A DNA stretch of 64,000 nt from SIG437 sp045576235 (lineage in GTDB: Bacteria; Bacillota; Clostridia; UBA1381; UBA9506), in NCBI GenBank assembly GCA_045576235.1, contig JAZNGA010000030.1, forward strand, positions 1 to 64,000, in the 5' to 3' direction. The translations under genes and the position numbers were made by a program. A model generated the notes under the pieces. The model saw only the letters and a list, made by a program, of their open reading frames with translations. It searched no databases and had not been told where the DNA came from. This document shows positions 8,343 to 16,356 of the stretch, piece by piece. The first letter of the stretch is position 1. The number at the start of each line of letters is the position of its first letter.

Positions 8343-8831
8343 ATGAAAGGCTGGGGAATAGGGTTATTTATATTTGGAGCAATAGGTTTTGTAGGATGTG
8401 CATCTGATTTTGATTTAGGTGGATGTGTAGTAGCTGCCGTATTCATATTGGGCGGATTGGCGTTGATAATTAAGGCGAAAAAGGGTCGTAAAGAAGCAGA
8501 AAGAATGAAACAGTATATTTCTATTATTGTTAATGGAAATGTGCGCAGTTTAGATGAAATTGCATCTACTACAGGAAAATCCTATGATGCTGTTCGTAGT
8601 GATGTAGAAATCCTGATCAACAAAGGATATTTAGAAGAAGCATATATAAATGAAAGTACACGAGAAGTTGTTTTGCCTGAATTTGATAAGTATTCAAATT
8701 TGCAAAAAAGCCAAAGCACAACATCAACAAAAGCGTCGGCAAGGGTGATTGCGTGCCCTTCTTGCGGTGCAAAAAATACAATTGCAGGTGATGTAGGGGA
8801 ATGCGAATACTGCGGTTCTTCTTTAAAATGA
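8343..8831 (+). CDS. Membrane protein with winged-helix-like region and C-terminal zinc ribbon
   Basis: 162 residues. Two short hydrophobic segments near the N-terminus (about 5-42), a helical segment with winged-helix character (SLDEIASTTGKSYDAVRSDV, then LINKGYLEEAYI), a Ser/Thr-rich linker, and a terminal zinc ribbon (CPSCGAKN...CEYCGSSL). The ATG at 8343 follows GGAGGTAAAGAT. It is the third gene of a run of proteins carrying membrane segments or zinc ribbons. Function unknown; similar proteins occur next to SPFH/PspA-type genes. Confidence 0.75.
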   Translation: MKGWGIGLFIFGAIGFVGCASDFDLGGCVVAAVFILGGLALIIKAKKGRKEAERMKQYISIIVNGNVRSLDEIASTTGKSYDAVRSDVEILINKGYLEEAYINESTREVVLPEFDKYSNLQKSQSTTSTKASARVIACPSCGAKNTIAGDVGECEYCGSSLK

Positions 8832-8909
8832 TATTGAATAAGCGAATAAACATTTGTTTTGTATGAGGAATATACAAATGACGCGAATTATAATATATAG
8901 AATAATGCA

Positions 8910-8938
8910 TTGCAAAAGGTTAATTTTTGTGGTATAAT
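8910..8938 (+). promoter_or_regulatory. Promoter of the lipoprotein gene
   Basis: TTGCAA at 8910-8915, a 17-nt spacer and TATAAT at 8933-8938; the gene starts at 8975. Confidence 0.75.
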
Positions 8939-8974
8939 AAGTATAGCAAATATTTTATGAAAAGGGGTAAAACT

Positions 8975-9310
8975 ATGAAAAAATTATTAGCTATTTTATT
9001 GTCACTCACATTGGTGCTATCATTAGCTGCATGTGGCGAAAAAGTTGAAGTAACACCAGACTATGATGTTGTTGCATTTGAGCAAGCACTCAATAATGGG
9101 GAGAATCTTACTGGTAAAACTGTGGCGGTTACAGTAAATGAACTTGTCCCAAATAGTGCGTTTGGATACAACATTCAAGCCGGAGAACATTTGAACTTTT
9201 GCTCTCCGGATAACCCCAATGTTAAAGTTGGTGATACAATAACAGTAAAAGTCGGAGAAGTAACATCCATGCTTGGCTCATATATTATTAGTTATGAAAT
9301 GGTAAAATAG
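8975..9310 (+). CDS. Small secreted lipoprotein
   Basis: 111 residues. A lipoprotein signal peptide ends in a lipobox (LSLAAC, Cys about position 21). The mature part of about 90 residues is beta-rich, with regular spacing of Val and Thr, and looks like an OB-fold (NLTGKTVAVTV...VGDTITVKVGEV). No named family. ATG at 8975 follows AAAGGGGT. It has its own promoter and a downstream terminator, so it is probably a single-gene unit. Confidence 0.8.
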   Translation: MKKLLAILLSLTLVLSLAACGEKVEVTPDYDVVAFEQALNNGENLTGKTVAVTVNELVPNSAFGYNIQAGEHLNFCSPDNPNVKVGDTITVKVGEVTSMLGSYIISYEMVK

Positions 9311-9337
9311 TAGCCAGTATCTATTTTACTAATAAAC

Positions 9338-9524
9338 TTGTCATCTAAACCATTTGGCTTTTTTCAGCTAAATTGACTGCGGTAGCTAAATGTGCTTCGC
9401 ACACTTTTGGTGAATTTAATTTAGCTACTCCAAAGGAGTTGTTTAGCTATTGAACGAAGTGAGATAATTTCGTTTTGCAACTCGTTGCAAAATTTAGCTT
9501 AAATTATTTGTCATCAAAACTATT
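9338..9524. repeat. Structured intergenic element between 17-bp direct repeats
   Basis: An imperfect 17-bp direct repeat (TTGTCATCWAAACYATT) lies at 9338-9354 and 9508-9524. Between them are nested inverted repeats: TAGCTAAAT against ATTTAGCTA, and hairpins TGTGC/GCACA, CTCC/GGAG, CGAA/TTCG and TTGCAA/TTGCAA. No reading frame of note. This looks like a small non-autonomous or palindromic repeat element. The first repeat with its GGCTTTTT tail also resembles 6303-6326. Confidence 0.5.
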
Positions 9525-9534
9525 CTGCCCACCA

Positions 9535-9568
9535 GAAAAAAGCACTTCATACGAAGTGTTTTTTTTAA
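9535..9568. terminator. Bidirectional terminator
   Basis: CACTTC (9543-9548) and GAAGTG (9553-9558), flanked by A-rich and T-rich tracts, between the rightward lipoprotein and the leftward oxidoreductase gene. Confidence 0.75.
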
Positions 9569-9596
9569 TAAAATCCTTTTTTTAAAACAAGTAGCA

Positions 9597-10895
9597 TTAT
9601 TTTAAATCATCGGTTGAAGGGTTATCTATAAGCTTTCCGCTGTTTTCAAAGCGAGAGCCGTGACATGGACAATCCCATGTGTGTTCATTTTTGTTCCATT
9701 TAAGAGCGCATCCGAGGTGGGGACACCGCTTTTTTGTCGGAGTTATCAGATTGTAGGTGGTTTCTAAAATGTTTTTTCCGAGTTGAGCCGTAAAGATGTT
9801 TCTTTGAGGTGAGAAAAGTTCGGCAAATTCGTTTTTCTTTCCGTTTATTATGTCGAGAAGGATAGTTGCAGAAAGCATAGATGAAGTCATGCCCCATTTA
9901 TTAAATCCTGTTGCAACATATAGGTTCGGTGTGTGCTTTGAATATTGTCCGATATATGCAATGCCGTCAAGGCTCATACAGTCTTGAGTTGCCCAATGGT
10001 GTTTAAGCTCTGAATGAGGATAATATTTTTTAGCAAAATTGTCGAGCGGTTTCCAAGCAAGGCTGTTTTTTCCTGTTCTGTGGCTGTTGCCGCCAATAAG
10101 AAGAGTGTCGCCATAACTCCTGAATGAAAACCCGTATTTTGATTCATCAATATACACATCGTTAAGAATTTCCGCGTTTTTAAATGCAGAAACATATGAG
10201 CGCTCTTGATAAAGTTTTAAAAAATAAGCTCCGTGTTTGTTTATAAACGGAAAATGAGTGGTGACTATTGCTTTGTCATATTTTATCGGGAAACTGTTTG
10301 TTATTGCTCTTTGCGGCAAGAGTTCATAAACAAATGTGTTTTCATATATATCAAGCCCGCGTGAGATTTCAGAAATAAATTTCAAGGGATTAAACTGAGC
10401 CTGATTTTCAAAACCGAGAGCTCCCTCAATCTTAAAAGGCAATTCAATTTCTTTTGTAAATATGGCATTAAAGCCTATCTGGTTAAGAGCGTTTATTTCG
10501 TTTTCTATTTTGCTTCTGTCATTACGCGAATAAACATATGAGCGGCACTTTTTAAAATCACAGTCGAGATTTTCGCAAAGCCTTTCATAGCTTGCTATGG
10601 CTGATTGATGTGCTGCAAAATAAAGCTGTGCATTGGAAACCCCTTTCTTTTGTAAAAGCTTTGAATAAATAAGTCCGTGTTGAGAAGTTATTTTTGCAGT
10701 TGTGTTTTTCGTTATTCCCGATGCTATTGTTTTTCCTTCGACTAAAACGCAGTCTATTCCTGATTTTTTCAGGAAATAAGCGCATAAAATGCCGCAAAGA
10801 CCTCCGCCAACAACTAAGACATCTGTTTTGATTTCTCTGTTAAGTTTTTTGTGCTTGCTGATTTCGATGGTATTCTCCCAAATGGATTTTTTCAT
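9597..10895 (-). CDS. FAD-dependent oxidoreductase with C-terminal Rieske domain
   Basis: 432 residues. The N-terminal DAO-type FAD fold has TDVLVVGGGLCGILCAYFLK (about 24-43) and an acidic residue in VLVEGKTIASGITKNTT. The C-terminus (about 390-432) is a compact Rieske module with CPHLGC and CPCHGSRF ligating a 2Fe-2S cluster. This architecture matches the FAD-dependent oxidoreductase/Rieske family seen in many Firmicutes (YhfW type), although this member is shorter than usual at its C-terminus. The substrate is unknown. The start follows GGAGGAG on the minus strand. It is transcribed away from aspartate kinase. Confidence 0.88.
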   Translation of the reverse strand: MKKSIWENTIEISKHKKLNREIKTDVLVVGGGLCGILCAYFLKKSGIDCVLVEGKTIASGITKNTTAKITSQHGLIYSKLLQKKGVSNAQLYFAAHQSAIASYERLCENLDCDFKKCRSYVYSRNDRSKIENEINALNQIGFNAIFTKEIELPFKIEGALGFENQAQFNPLKFISEISRGLDIYENTFVYELLPQRAITNSFPIKYDKAIVTTHFPFINKHGAYFLKLYQERSYVSAFKNAEILNDVYIDESKYGFSFRSYGDTLLIGGNSHRTGKNSLAWKPLDNFAKKYYPHSELKHHWATQDCMSLDGIAYIGQYSKHTPNLYVATGFNKWGMTSSMLSATILLDIINGKKNEFAELFSPQRNIFTAQLGKNILETTYNLITPTKKRCPHLGCALKWNKNEHTWDCPCHGSRFENSGKLIDNPSTDDLK

Positions 10896-10950
10896 TATAA
10901 CTCCTCCAATTCATATTGATATTTTGCCCAATTAATATGAAGAATATTTT

Positions 10951-10970
10951 TTGCGCATTTACATGTGCAA
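10951..10970. promoter_or_regulatory. Inverted repeat in the divergent intergenic region
   Basis: TTGCGCAT (10951-10958) and ATGTGCAA (10963-10970) form an 8-bp inverted repeat with one wobble, in the gap between the oxidoreductase and aspartate kinase genes. It could be an operator for the leftward gene. Confidence 0.35.
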
Positions 10971-11026
10971 ATTATTGGTATGTTAAATTTGATTGAAAAT
11001 TATTATGATGTTTGGTAAATTATTTC

Positions 11027-11055
11027 TTGATTTTAGCATATTTATATGATATAAT
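11027..11055 (+). promoter_or_regulatory. Promoter of aspartate kinase
   Basis: TTGATT at 11027-11032, a 17-nt spacer and TATAAT at 11050-11055. The roughly 57-nt leader has an inverted repeat AAATGCAA/TTGCATTT (about 11073-11091) but is too short for a lysine riboswitch. Confidence 0.75.
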
Positions 11056-11118
11056 GTCAAAGGTGCTTAAGAAAATGCAATTTTGCATTTGATATATATT
11101 AAAATTGGGAGGGTTAAA

Positions 11119-12330
11119 ATGAGTCTAATTGTTCAGAAATTCGGAGGCTCATCTGTTGCTGATGCAAAGCGCGTGTTTAATGTTGCAGGCATCATAACAG
11201 ATACATATAAAGAAGGAAATGATGTCGTTGTTGTAGTTTCAGCTCAGGGCGACACAACTGATGATTTAATCGAAAAGGCAAAAGAGATTAATCCTCAGGC
11301 ATCAAAAAGAGAAATGGATATGCTCTTGTCATCTGGTGAGCAGATTTCTGCTTCACTTTTGGCTATGGCGATTGAAAAACTCGGTTTTCCTGTTGTTTCA
11401 ATGACAGGTTGGCAGGCAGGTATCACAACAGATTCAAACCATTCGAGTTCAAGAATCAGAAAAATTAATCCTGAGCGCATCAAAAACGAGCTTGACCAGA
11501 AGAGAATCGTAATCGTCACAGGCTTTCAGGGTGTGAGCAAATATGATAACATAACAACTCTCGGCCGTGGGGGCTCTGACACATCTGCTGTTGCGCTTGC
11601 CGCAGCTTGTCACGCAGACCTCTGTGAGATATACACAGATGTTGACGGCGTTTACACGACAGACCCGAGAATCGTGCCTGAGGCTAAAAAACTTGACGAA
11701 ATCACATTTGACGAAATGCTTGAGCTTGCAAGCTTAGGTGCAAATGTTCTTCATAATCGTTCGGTTGAAATGGCTAAAAAATATAATGTGAATTTATGCG
11801 TGCGTTCTTCTCTCACAAGAGCAGAAGGAACTGTTGTTAAGGAGGTTGTAAACATGGAAAAAATGATGGTAAGAGGCGTTGCTAAGGATTGCGATGTTGC
11901 AAGAATTTCACTTGTTGGAATTGAGGACACACCCGGAAAGGCTTTCAAAATTTTCTCGCTTTTAGCTAAACACAATATTAATGTTGATATAATTTTACAG
12001 TCAATCGGCAGAAACAATAAAAAAGACATAAGCTTCACTGTTTCTCAGACTAAAGTTGAAGAAGCTGTTGAATTAATCAAGGCAAACAAAGACAGCATCG
12101 GTTTTGAAGATTTCAGCTTCACAACAGATGTTTCAAAGGTTTCAATTGTCGGCGCAGGTATGGTAACTAATCCCGGCGTTGCAGCAAAGATGTTTGAGGC
12201 ATTATATGAGGCGCACATCAATATTCATATGATTGCGACATCTGAAATCAAAGTTTCTGTTCTCATTGATGAAGGTCTTGAGCAGAAAGCCGTTAAAGCT
12301 CTTCACGACAAGTTTGAGCTTGCTCTTTAA
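11119..12330 (+). CDS. lysC: Aspartate kinase
   Basis: 403 residues. The kinase domain starts VQKFGGSSVADAKR and contains GRGGSDTSAVALAAA and the TDVDGVYTTDPRIV loop. Two ACT domains follow from about residue 260 (VARISLVGIEDTPGKA..., VSKVSIVGAGMVTNPGVA). It catalyses the first step of the Lys/Thr/Met pathway, phosphorylation of aspartate. The length fits the single-function, ACT-regulated class. ATG at 11119 follows GGGAGGGTT; an earlier in-frame start lacks an RBS. Monocistronic with its own promoter and terminator; feedback inhibition is expected from the family. Confidence 0.95.
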   Translation: MSLIVQKFGGSSVADAKRVFNVAGIITDTYKEGNDVVVVVSAQGDTTDDLIEKAKEINPQASKREMDMLLSSGEQISASLLAMAIEKLGFPVVSMTGWQAGITTDSNHSSSRIRKINPERIKNELDQKRIVIVTGFQGVSKYDNITTLGRGGSDTSAVALAAACHADLCEIYTDVDGVYTTDPRIVPEAKKLDEITFDEMLELASLGANVLHNRSVEMAKKYNVNLCVRSSLTRAEGTVVKEVVNMEKMMVRGVAKDCDVARISLVGIEDTPGKAFKIFSLLAKHNINVDIILQSIGRNNKKDISFTVSQTKVEEAVELIKANKDSIGFEDFSFTTDVSKVSIVGAGMVTNPGVAAKMFEALYEAHINIHMIATSEIKVSVLIDEGLEQKAVKALHDKFELAL

Positions 12331-12344
12331 TTTAAAAAAATTAA

Positions 12345-12377
12345 AAAGGGATGTATTTTTACATCCCTTTATTTTTT
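12345..12377 (+). terminator. Terminator of aspartate kinase
   Basis: AAAGGGATGTA pairs with TACATCCCTTT (12360-12370), followed by ATTTTTT. It lies immediately upstream of the mntP-like gene. Confidence 0.85.
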
Positions 12378-12393
12378 CATGGGAGAATTTGTT

Positions 12394-12954
12394 ATGACAA
12401 ATGTTGAACTTTTATTAATAGCAATAGGGCTTTCGATGGACGCGTTTGCAGTTTCTGTTTCGCAGGCACTGACAGCGCCCAACTTTAAAAAGCTTGATGC
12501 TCTTAAATTTGGCATATTCTTCGGTGGATTTCAGGCTTTGATGCCGTTTTTGGGATGGATTTTCGGAAACCTTTTCAGCGAATATGTCGTGGCGATAGAC
12601 CATTGGGTAGCCTTTGTGCTTTTGGGCTACATCGGAGTCAAGATGATACTTGATGCGACGGTTTTAAAGGATGAGGAAAACGCTAAAGCTCTCAGCATAA
12701 AGCTTCTGATAGTGCTCGCGTTTGCGACAAGCATTGATGCGCTTGCTGTCGGGGTTTCCTTTGCATTTATGAATGTTAGCATAGTGAAAAGTGTTGTGAT
12801 TATCGGACTGACAACCTTTGTTCTTTCGCCGATAGGTGCGCTTCTGGGCAAGAAAATCGGTTCGGCCATGGGAGATAAGGCGCAAATTTTAGGCGGAGCA
12901 ATCCTTATCATTATGGGAACTAACATTTTAATCCAGCATTTGTTTGGAAAATAA
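12394..12954 (+). CDS. mntP: MntP-like manganese efflux pump
   Basis: 186 residues with six hydrophobic segments arranged as an internal repeat. The paired motifs GLSMDAFAVSVSQ and ATSIDALAVGVSF, with membrane-embedded Asp residues, are diagnostic of MntP (YebN), which exports Mn(II). The ATG at 12394 has GGAG at a suitable distance, whereas the earlier in-frame ATG at 12379 lies in the tail of the aspartate kinase terminator. No yybP-ykoY manganese riboswitch is visible upstream. Confidence 0.9.
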   Translation: MTNVELLLIAIGLSMDAFAVSVSQALTAPNFKKLDALKFGIFFGGFQALMPFLGWIFGNLFSEYVVAIDHWVAFVLLGYIGVKMILDATVLKDEENAKALSIKLLIVLAFATSIDALAVGVSFAFMNVSIVKSVVIIGLTTFVLSPIGALLGKKIGSAMGDKAQILGGAILIIMGTNILIQHLFGK

Positions 12955-13048
12955 AAACTGCCTCCACTTTTGAGAGAAAGCCTTTGACAAAAAATTTTTA
13001 TCCAGTCTTGACACAAATCTATAAAGAATGTCGAATGTTGCCGAAAAA

Positions 13049-13180
13049 AAAGCCTTCCCCTTGAGGGAAAGGTGAGTTGCGAAGCAACTCGGATGAGGTG
13101 GAAAAGAATACCGATTGCTTTCGCAATCCACAACTCACCACCGCCTACGGCGGAGCCTCTCGAAAAGAGAGAAGCCTTTG
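13049..13180. repeat. Palindromic intergenic repeat element
   Basis: A chain of hairpins: CCTTCCCC/GAGGGAAAGG, GAGTTGC/GCAACTC, GATTGC/GCAATC, CCGCC/GGCGG and CTCTC/GAGAG. It is non-coding and more GC-rich than its surroundings. Elements of this style are dispersed in gut Clostridia genomes. Poorly conserved direct repeats flank it (GAGAGAAAGCCTTTGA near 12972 and GAGAGAAGCCTTTGA at 13167). Confidence 0.65.
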
Positions 13181-13247
13181 AGGGTGCAACTAAACCTTAT
13201 GTCTCGCAATAGAGAAATGTCGATGCTTATCGAAAGGAAAGTTAATA

Positions 13248-14240
13248 ATGAATTATAACCCTAATCAAAAAAGGTATGAAGATATTGAATATAAAAAATG
13301 TGGCGAAAGCGGACTGAAACTTCCTGCTGTATCGCTGGGATTGTGGCATAATTTTGGAGATAATGACGATTTTGAAAATATGCGCAAGATGTGCTTTGCT
13401 GCTTTTGATAAAGGCATAACACATTTTGATTTGGCAAATAATTATGGACCTGTTGCGGGAAGTGCCGAAACTAATTTTGGTAAAATAATAAACAGTGATT
13501 TAAAGGACTATCGTGATGAATTGATAATCAGCACAAAGGCTGGATATTATATGTGGCCCGGTCCATACGGCGAGTGGGGAAGCAGAAAATACTTAACAGC
13601 GAGTCTTGACCAAAGCCTTAAAAGATTGAATGTTGACTATGTTGACATTTTCTATCATCACAGAATGGACCCTGACACACCGCTTTATGAGACAATGTGG
13701 GCGCTTGACAGCATAGTGAAAAGAGGAAAGGCGCTTTATGTAGGATTGTCAAATTATGACGGAGAAACGATGGAAAAAGCAGCAGATATTCTTGAAAAGC
13801 TGCACTGTCCTTTTATAATCAATCAAAACAGATATTCTATTTTCGACAGAACTGTTGAAAAAAACGGACTTATTGAAAGTGCGATAGCAAAAAAGAAAGG
13901 CTTGATTGCTTTCAGTCCTCTGGCACAGGGACTTCTTACTGACCGATATTTAGAAGGCGTCCCGGAAGATAGCAGAGTGAGGAAAGACGGCAGATTCTTG
14001 AATGAAAACTCTCTGTCTGAGGAAGTGTTGAAAAAAATCAGCGCTTTAAATGAAATGGCAAAAAACAGAGGACAAACTTTAGCACAAATGGCGCTTTCAT
14101 GGGTGTATAGTCACGAAGGGGTCACGAGTGTCTTGATTGGGGCTTCAAAACCCGAACAAATACTGCAAAATCTTAAAATGACAGACAACCTTAATTTCAC
14201 AGACGAAGAATATGAGCAAATTGACTCGATAGTTCTTTAA
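13248..14240 (+). CDS. Aldo/keto reductase (YghZ/Gpr-like)
   Basis: 330 residues in an AKR TIM barrel. Catalytic tetrad candidates are Asp (FDLANNYG), Tyr (ANNYGP), Lys (ISTKAGY) and His (FYHHRMDPDTP). The coenzyme motif is near VLIGASKPEQILQN. The segments YKKCGESGLKLPAVSLGLWHNFG and KRGKALYVGLSNY match the L-glyceraldehyde-3-phosphate reductase/Kv-beta-like AKR group. NADPH-dependent reduction of a small aldehyde is inferred. It is upstream of a sugar catabolism cluster but about 115 bp from it. Confidence 0.9.
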   Translation: MNYNPNQKRYEDIEYKKCGESGLKLPAVSLGLWHNFGDNDDFENMRKMCFAAFDKGITHFDLANNYGPVAGSAETNFGKIINSDLKDYRDELIISTKAGYYMWPGPYGEWGSRKYLTASLDQSLKRLNVDYVDIFYHHRMDPDTPLYETMWALDSIVKRGKALYVGLSNYDGETMEKAADILEKLHCPFIINQNRYSIFDRTVEKNGLIESAIAKKKGLIAFSPLAQGLLTDRYLEGVPEDSRVRKDGRFLNENSLSEEVLKKISALNEMAKNRGQTLAQMALSWVYSHEGVTSVLIGASKPEQILQNLKMTDNLNFTDEEYEQIDSIVL

Positions 14241-14355
14241 AGGTGATGGCAAGAGGGCTTTGCAAGGGGACAAACTTTTTGTCCTGAATGGAATTGCTCT
14301 ATAGACAGCTTTGTTATATAGAAAAAAATTTTACCATAAAGAAGGAGGGAAAAAT

Positions 14356-15201
14356 ATGTCTTATAAAAAACTCAGTGGATTTTCAGATGAAATATCAAGT
14401 GATATAAATGAACAGTTCAGGGTTTTAAATAAATTTAATATGTCATATTTTGAGCCAAGAGGAATTGACGGGAAAAACATTTCAGAGCTTGACAGAGAAG
14501 AAGCTTTGGCTTTAAAAAAGAGAATGGACGATGCAGGCATCAAAGCATCATCAATCGGCTCGCCTGTCGGCAAAATTAAAATCACAGAGGATTTTGAAGA
14601 ACATTTTGAAATGTTTAAAAGAGTTGTCGAAACAGCAAAAATACTCGGTTCAAAATTTATAAGAATGTTTAGTTTTTATGCTGACGGAGAATGGGATGAG
14701 GAAAAGAAAAGCGAAGCTTTTTCAAGAATTGAAAAAATGCTTTCTTATGCAAAGGAGCAGGATGTGATTTTGCTTCACGAAAACGAGAAAGACATTTTCG
14801 GCGACACTAAAGAGAAATGTCTCCTTCTTGCTGAAAGATTTGCCTGCGATAATTTTAAACTTGTTTTTGACCCTGCAAATTTTGTGCAGTGTGGAGAAAA
14901 CACAAAAGAAGCCTTTGACTTGCTCAAAAACTATGTCGGCTATCTTCACATAAAGGACTCAAAAACGGATGGAACAATCGTTCCTGCAGGGGCAGGTGAG
15001 GGTAACATTCCATATGTTATATCAGAGCTGTTTAAAAATGGTTATGACGGATTTATCAGCTTAGAGCCCCATCTCGGAACCTTTGAGGGATTGGCTGACC
15101 TTGAGCTTGATGATAAAATGCTCTCTCTTCCAAAAGGAGGAGAAGGAACATTTTCGCTTGCTTATGATGAACTGAACAAAATTATTAAAAAAATAATATA
15201 A
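14356..15201 (+). CDS. Sugar phosphate isomerase/epimerase family protein
   Basis: 281-residue TIM-barrel protein of the xylose isomerase-like/IolE group (PF01261). Typical features are SGFSDEISSDINEQF at the N-terminus, LLHENEKDIFGDT with a metal-binding Glu, VFDPANFVQCG, GYLHIKDSK and GFISLEPHLG. ATG at 14356 follows AAGGAGGGAAAAAT. The Gfo/Idh dehydrogenase gene follows 18 nt later, so both probably act on the same sugar or sugar acid. Substrate unknown. Confidence 0.88.
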   Translation: MSYKKLSGFSDEISSDINEQFRVLNKFNMSYFEPRGIDGKNISELDREEALALKKRMDDAGIKASSIGSPVGKIKITEDFEEHFEMFKRVVETAKILGSKFIRMFSFYADGEWDEEKKSEAFSRIEKMLSYAKEQDVILLHENEKDIFGDTKEKCLLLAERFACDNFKLVFDPANFVQCGENTKEAFDLLKNYVGYLHIKDSKTDGTIVPAGAGEGNIPYVISELFKNGYDGFISLEPHLGTFEGLADLELDDKMLSLPKGGEGTFSLAYDELNKIIKKII

Positions 15202-15219
15202 AGAAAAGGGGTTTTAAAA

Positions 15220-16176
15220 ATGAAAGCTGTAATTGTTGGATTTGGTGCAATCGGTCCTGCTCATGCTAAAGCTATCGATGCAATTGACGAGGTGACGCTC
15301 TATGGCGTTTGCGACATCATCAAAGAACGCGCAGACAAAGGAGCGGAAGAATATGGCGTTAAGGCATTTTACGATTATGACGACTGCTTAAATGATGAAA
15401 ATGTTGACTATGTTCACATTTGCACGCCGCATTATCTTCACTTTGAAATGATAACAAAGGCGCTTGATAAAGGAAAACGAGTTGTTGTTGAAAAGCCTGC
15501 CGTTATGAAAAAGGAAGAGCTCGACATTTTATTTGAAAAATATGATGTGACAAAGGTTTTCCCGATAATCCAGAACAGAACAAACACAACAATAGAGGAA
15601 ATCAAGCGCATCAGCGAAGAAGAAAAGCTCGGCACTCCTGTTTGCGTTAAAGGAATTTTGACATGGCATAAAGACGATGTATATTATAATTCAGGCGCAT
15701 GGAGAGGAACAAATGAGTTTGAAGGCGGCGGAGTGCTCATTAATCAGGCGCTTCACACGCTTGACCTCATGATGTATTTTGCAGGAAGAGCAAAAAATGT
15801 TAAAGCGATGATGGCTAACTTCTCTCTTGAAAATGTTATCGAAGTCGAAGACACCTTATCTGCCTTCATTGAATATGAAAACGGAGCGACAGGACTTTTG
15901 TTTGCATCAAACGCTTATGGTGTTAATTCAGCTGTTGAATTTGAAGTTGTCTATGAAAATGACTGCTTCTCAGTCAAAGACGGAAACCTCTACAGAAACG
16001 GGGAGTATCTCTGCTGCAATTCTGATGAATATGTGATAAAGAAATATTGGGGCAGAGGCCACATAAGAACGCTTTCTGACTTATATTCAAGAGGCTCTAA
16101 GCTTTGCCTTCGCGATGTGAAAAATACTCATGATGCGCTCTTTGCAATATATGAAAGTGCAAAGGCAAAGTTTTAA
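15220..16176 (+). CDS. Gfo/Idh/MocA-family oxidoreductase
   Basis: 318 residues. The N-terminal Rossmann fold has VGFGAIGPAHAKAI and VCD after the second strand. The family signature VVVEKPAVMKKEEL is present, followed by the C-terminal dimerisation/catalytic domain with GGGVLINQALHTLDLMMYF, where the family His sits. NAD(P)-dependent oxidation or reduction of a sugar or inositol-type ring is expected. Pairing with a sugar isomerase/epimerase is typical of carbohydrate catabolic operons. Confidence 0.9.
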   Translation: MKAVIVGFGAIGPAHAKAIDAIDEVTLYGVCDIIKERADKGAEEYGVKAFYDYDDCLNDENVDYVHICTPHYLHFEMITKALDKGKRVVVEKPAVMKKEELDILFEKYDVTKVFPIIQNRTNTTIEEIKRISEEEKLGTPVCVKGILTWHKDDVYYNSGAWRGTNEFEGGGVLINQALHTLDLMMYFAGRAKNVKAMMANFSLENVIEVEDTLSAFIEYENGATGLLFASNAYGVNSAVEFEVVYENDCFSVKDGNLYRNGEYLCCNSDEYVIKKYWGRGHIRTLSDLYSRGSKLCLRDVKNTHDALFAIYESAKAKF

Positions 16177-16193
16177 TGCAAAAAGCAGCTCAA

Positions 16194-16262
16194 TAAAGAT
16201 ATTGAAAAAATTATAAAAATATTGAAAAAATTATAAAGATATTGAAAAATTATAAAAATATT
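16194..16262. repeat. AT-rich tandem repeat
   Basis: About 3.5 copies of a 19-20-bp unit (ATATTGAAAAAATTATAAA-like) directly behind the Gfo/Idh gene and just upstream of the first GH3 promoter. Confidence 0.8.
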
Positions 16263-16273
16263 GGCAAAAACTA

Positions 16274-16302
16274 TTGATTTTTATGCTTAAATAATATATA
16301 AT
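16274..16302 (+). promoter_or_regulatory. Promoter of GH3 copy 1
   Basis: TTGATT at 16274-16279, a 17-nt spacer and TATAAT at 16297-16302. The upstream CAAAAACTATTG is shared with the promoter of copy 3. Confidence 0.7.
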
Positions 16303-16356
16303 TTATGCGAAACCTATGCTTAACAAAAAAAGAGAACATAATTGAGGAAAATTTTA

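Noticed and set aside
11055..11118. Lysine riboswitch before aspartate kinase
   Set aside because: The leader is only about 60 nt and shows none of the conserved lysine riboswitch elements.
12345..12393. Manganese (yybP-ykoY) riboswitch before the mntP-like gene
   Set aside because: The gap holds only the terminator of aspartate kinase.
16194..16262. Tandem AT-rich repeats as a CRISPR array
   Set aside because: Units are contiguous without spacers and only about 20 bp; no cas genes are in the window.
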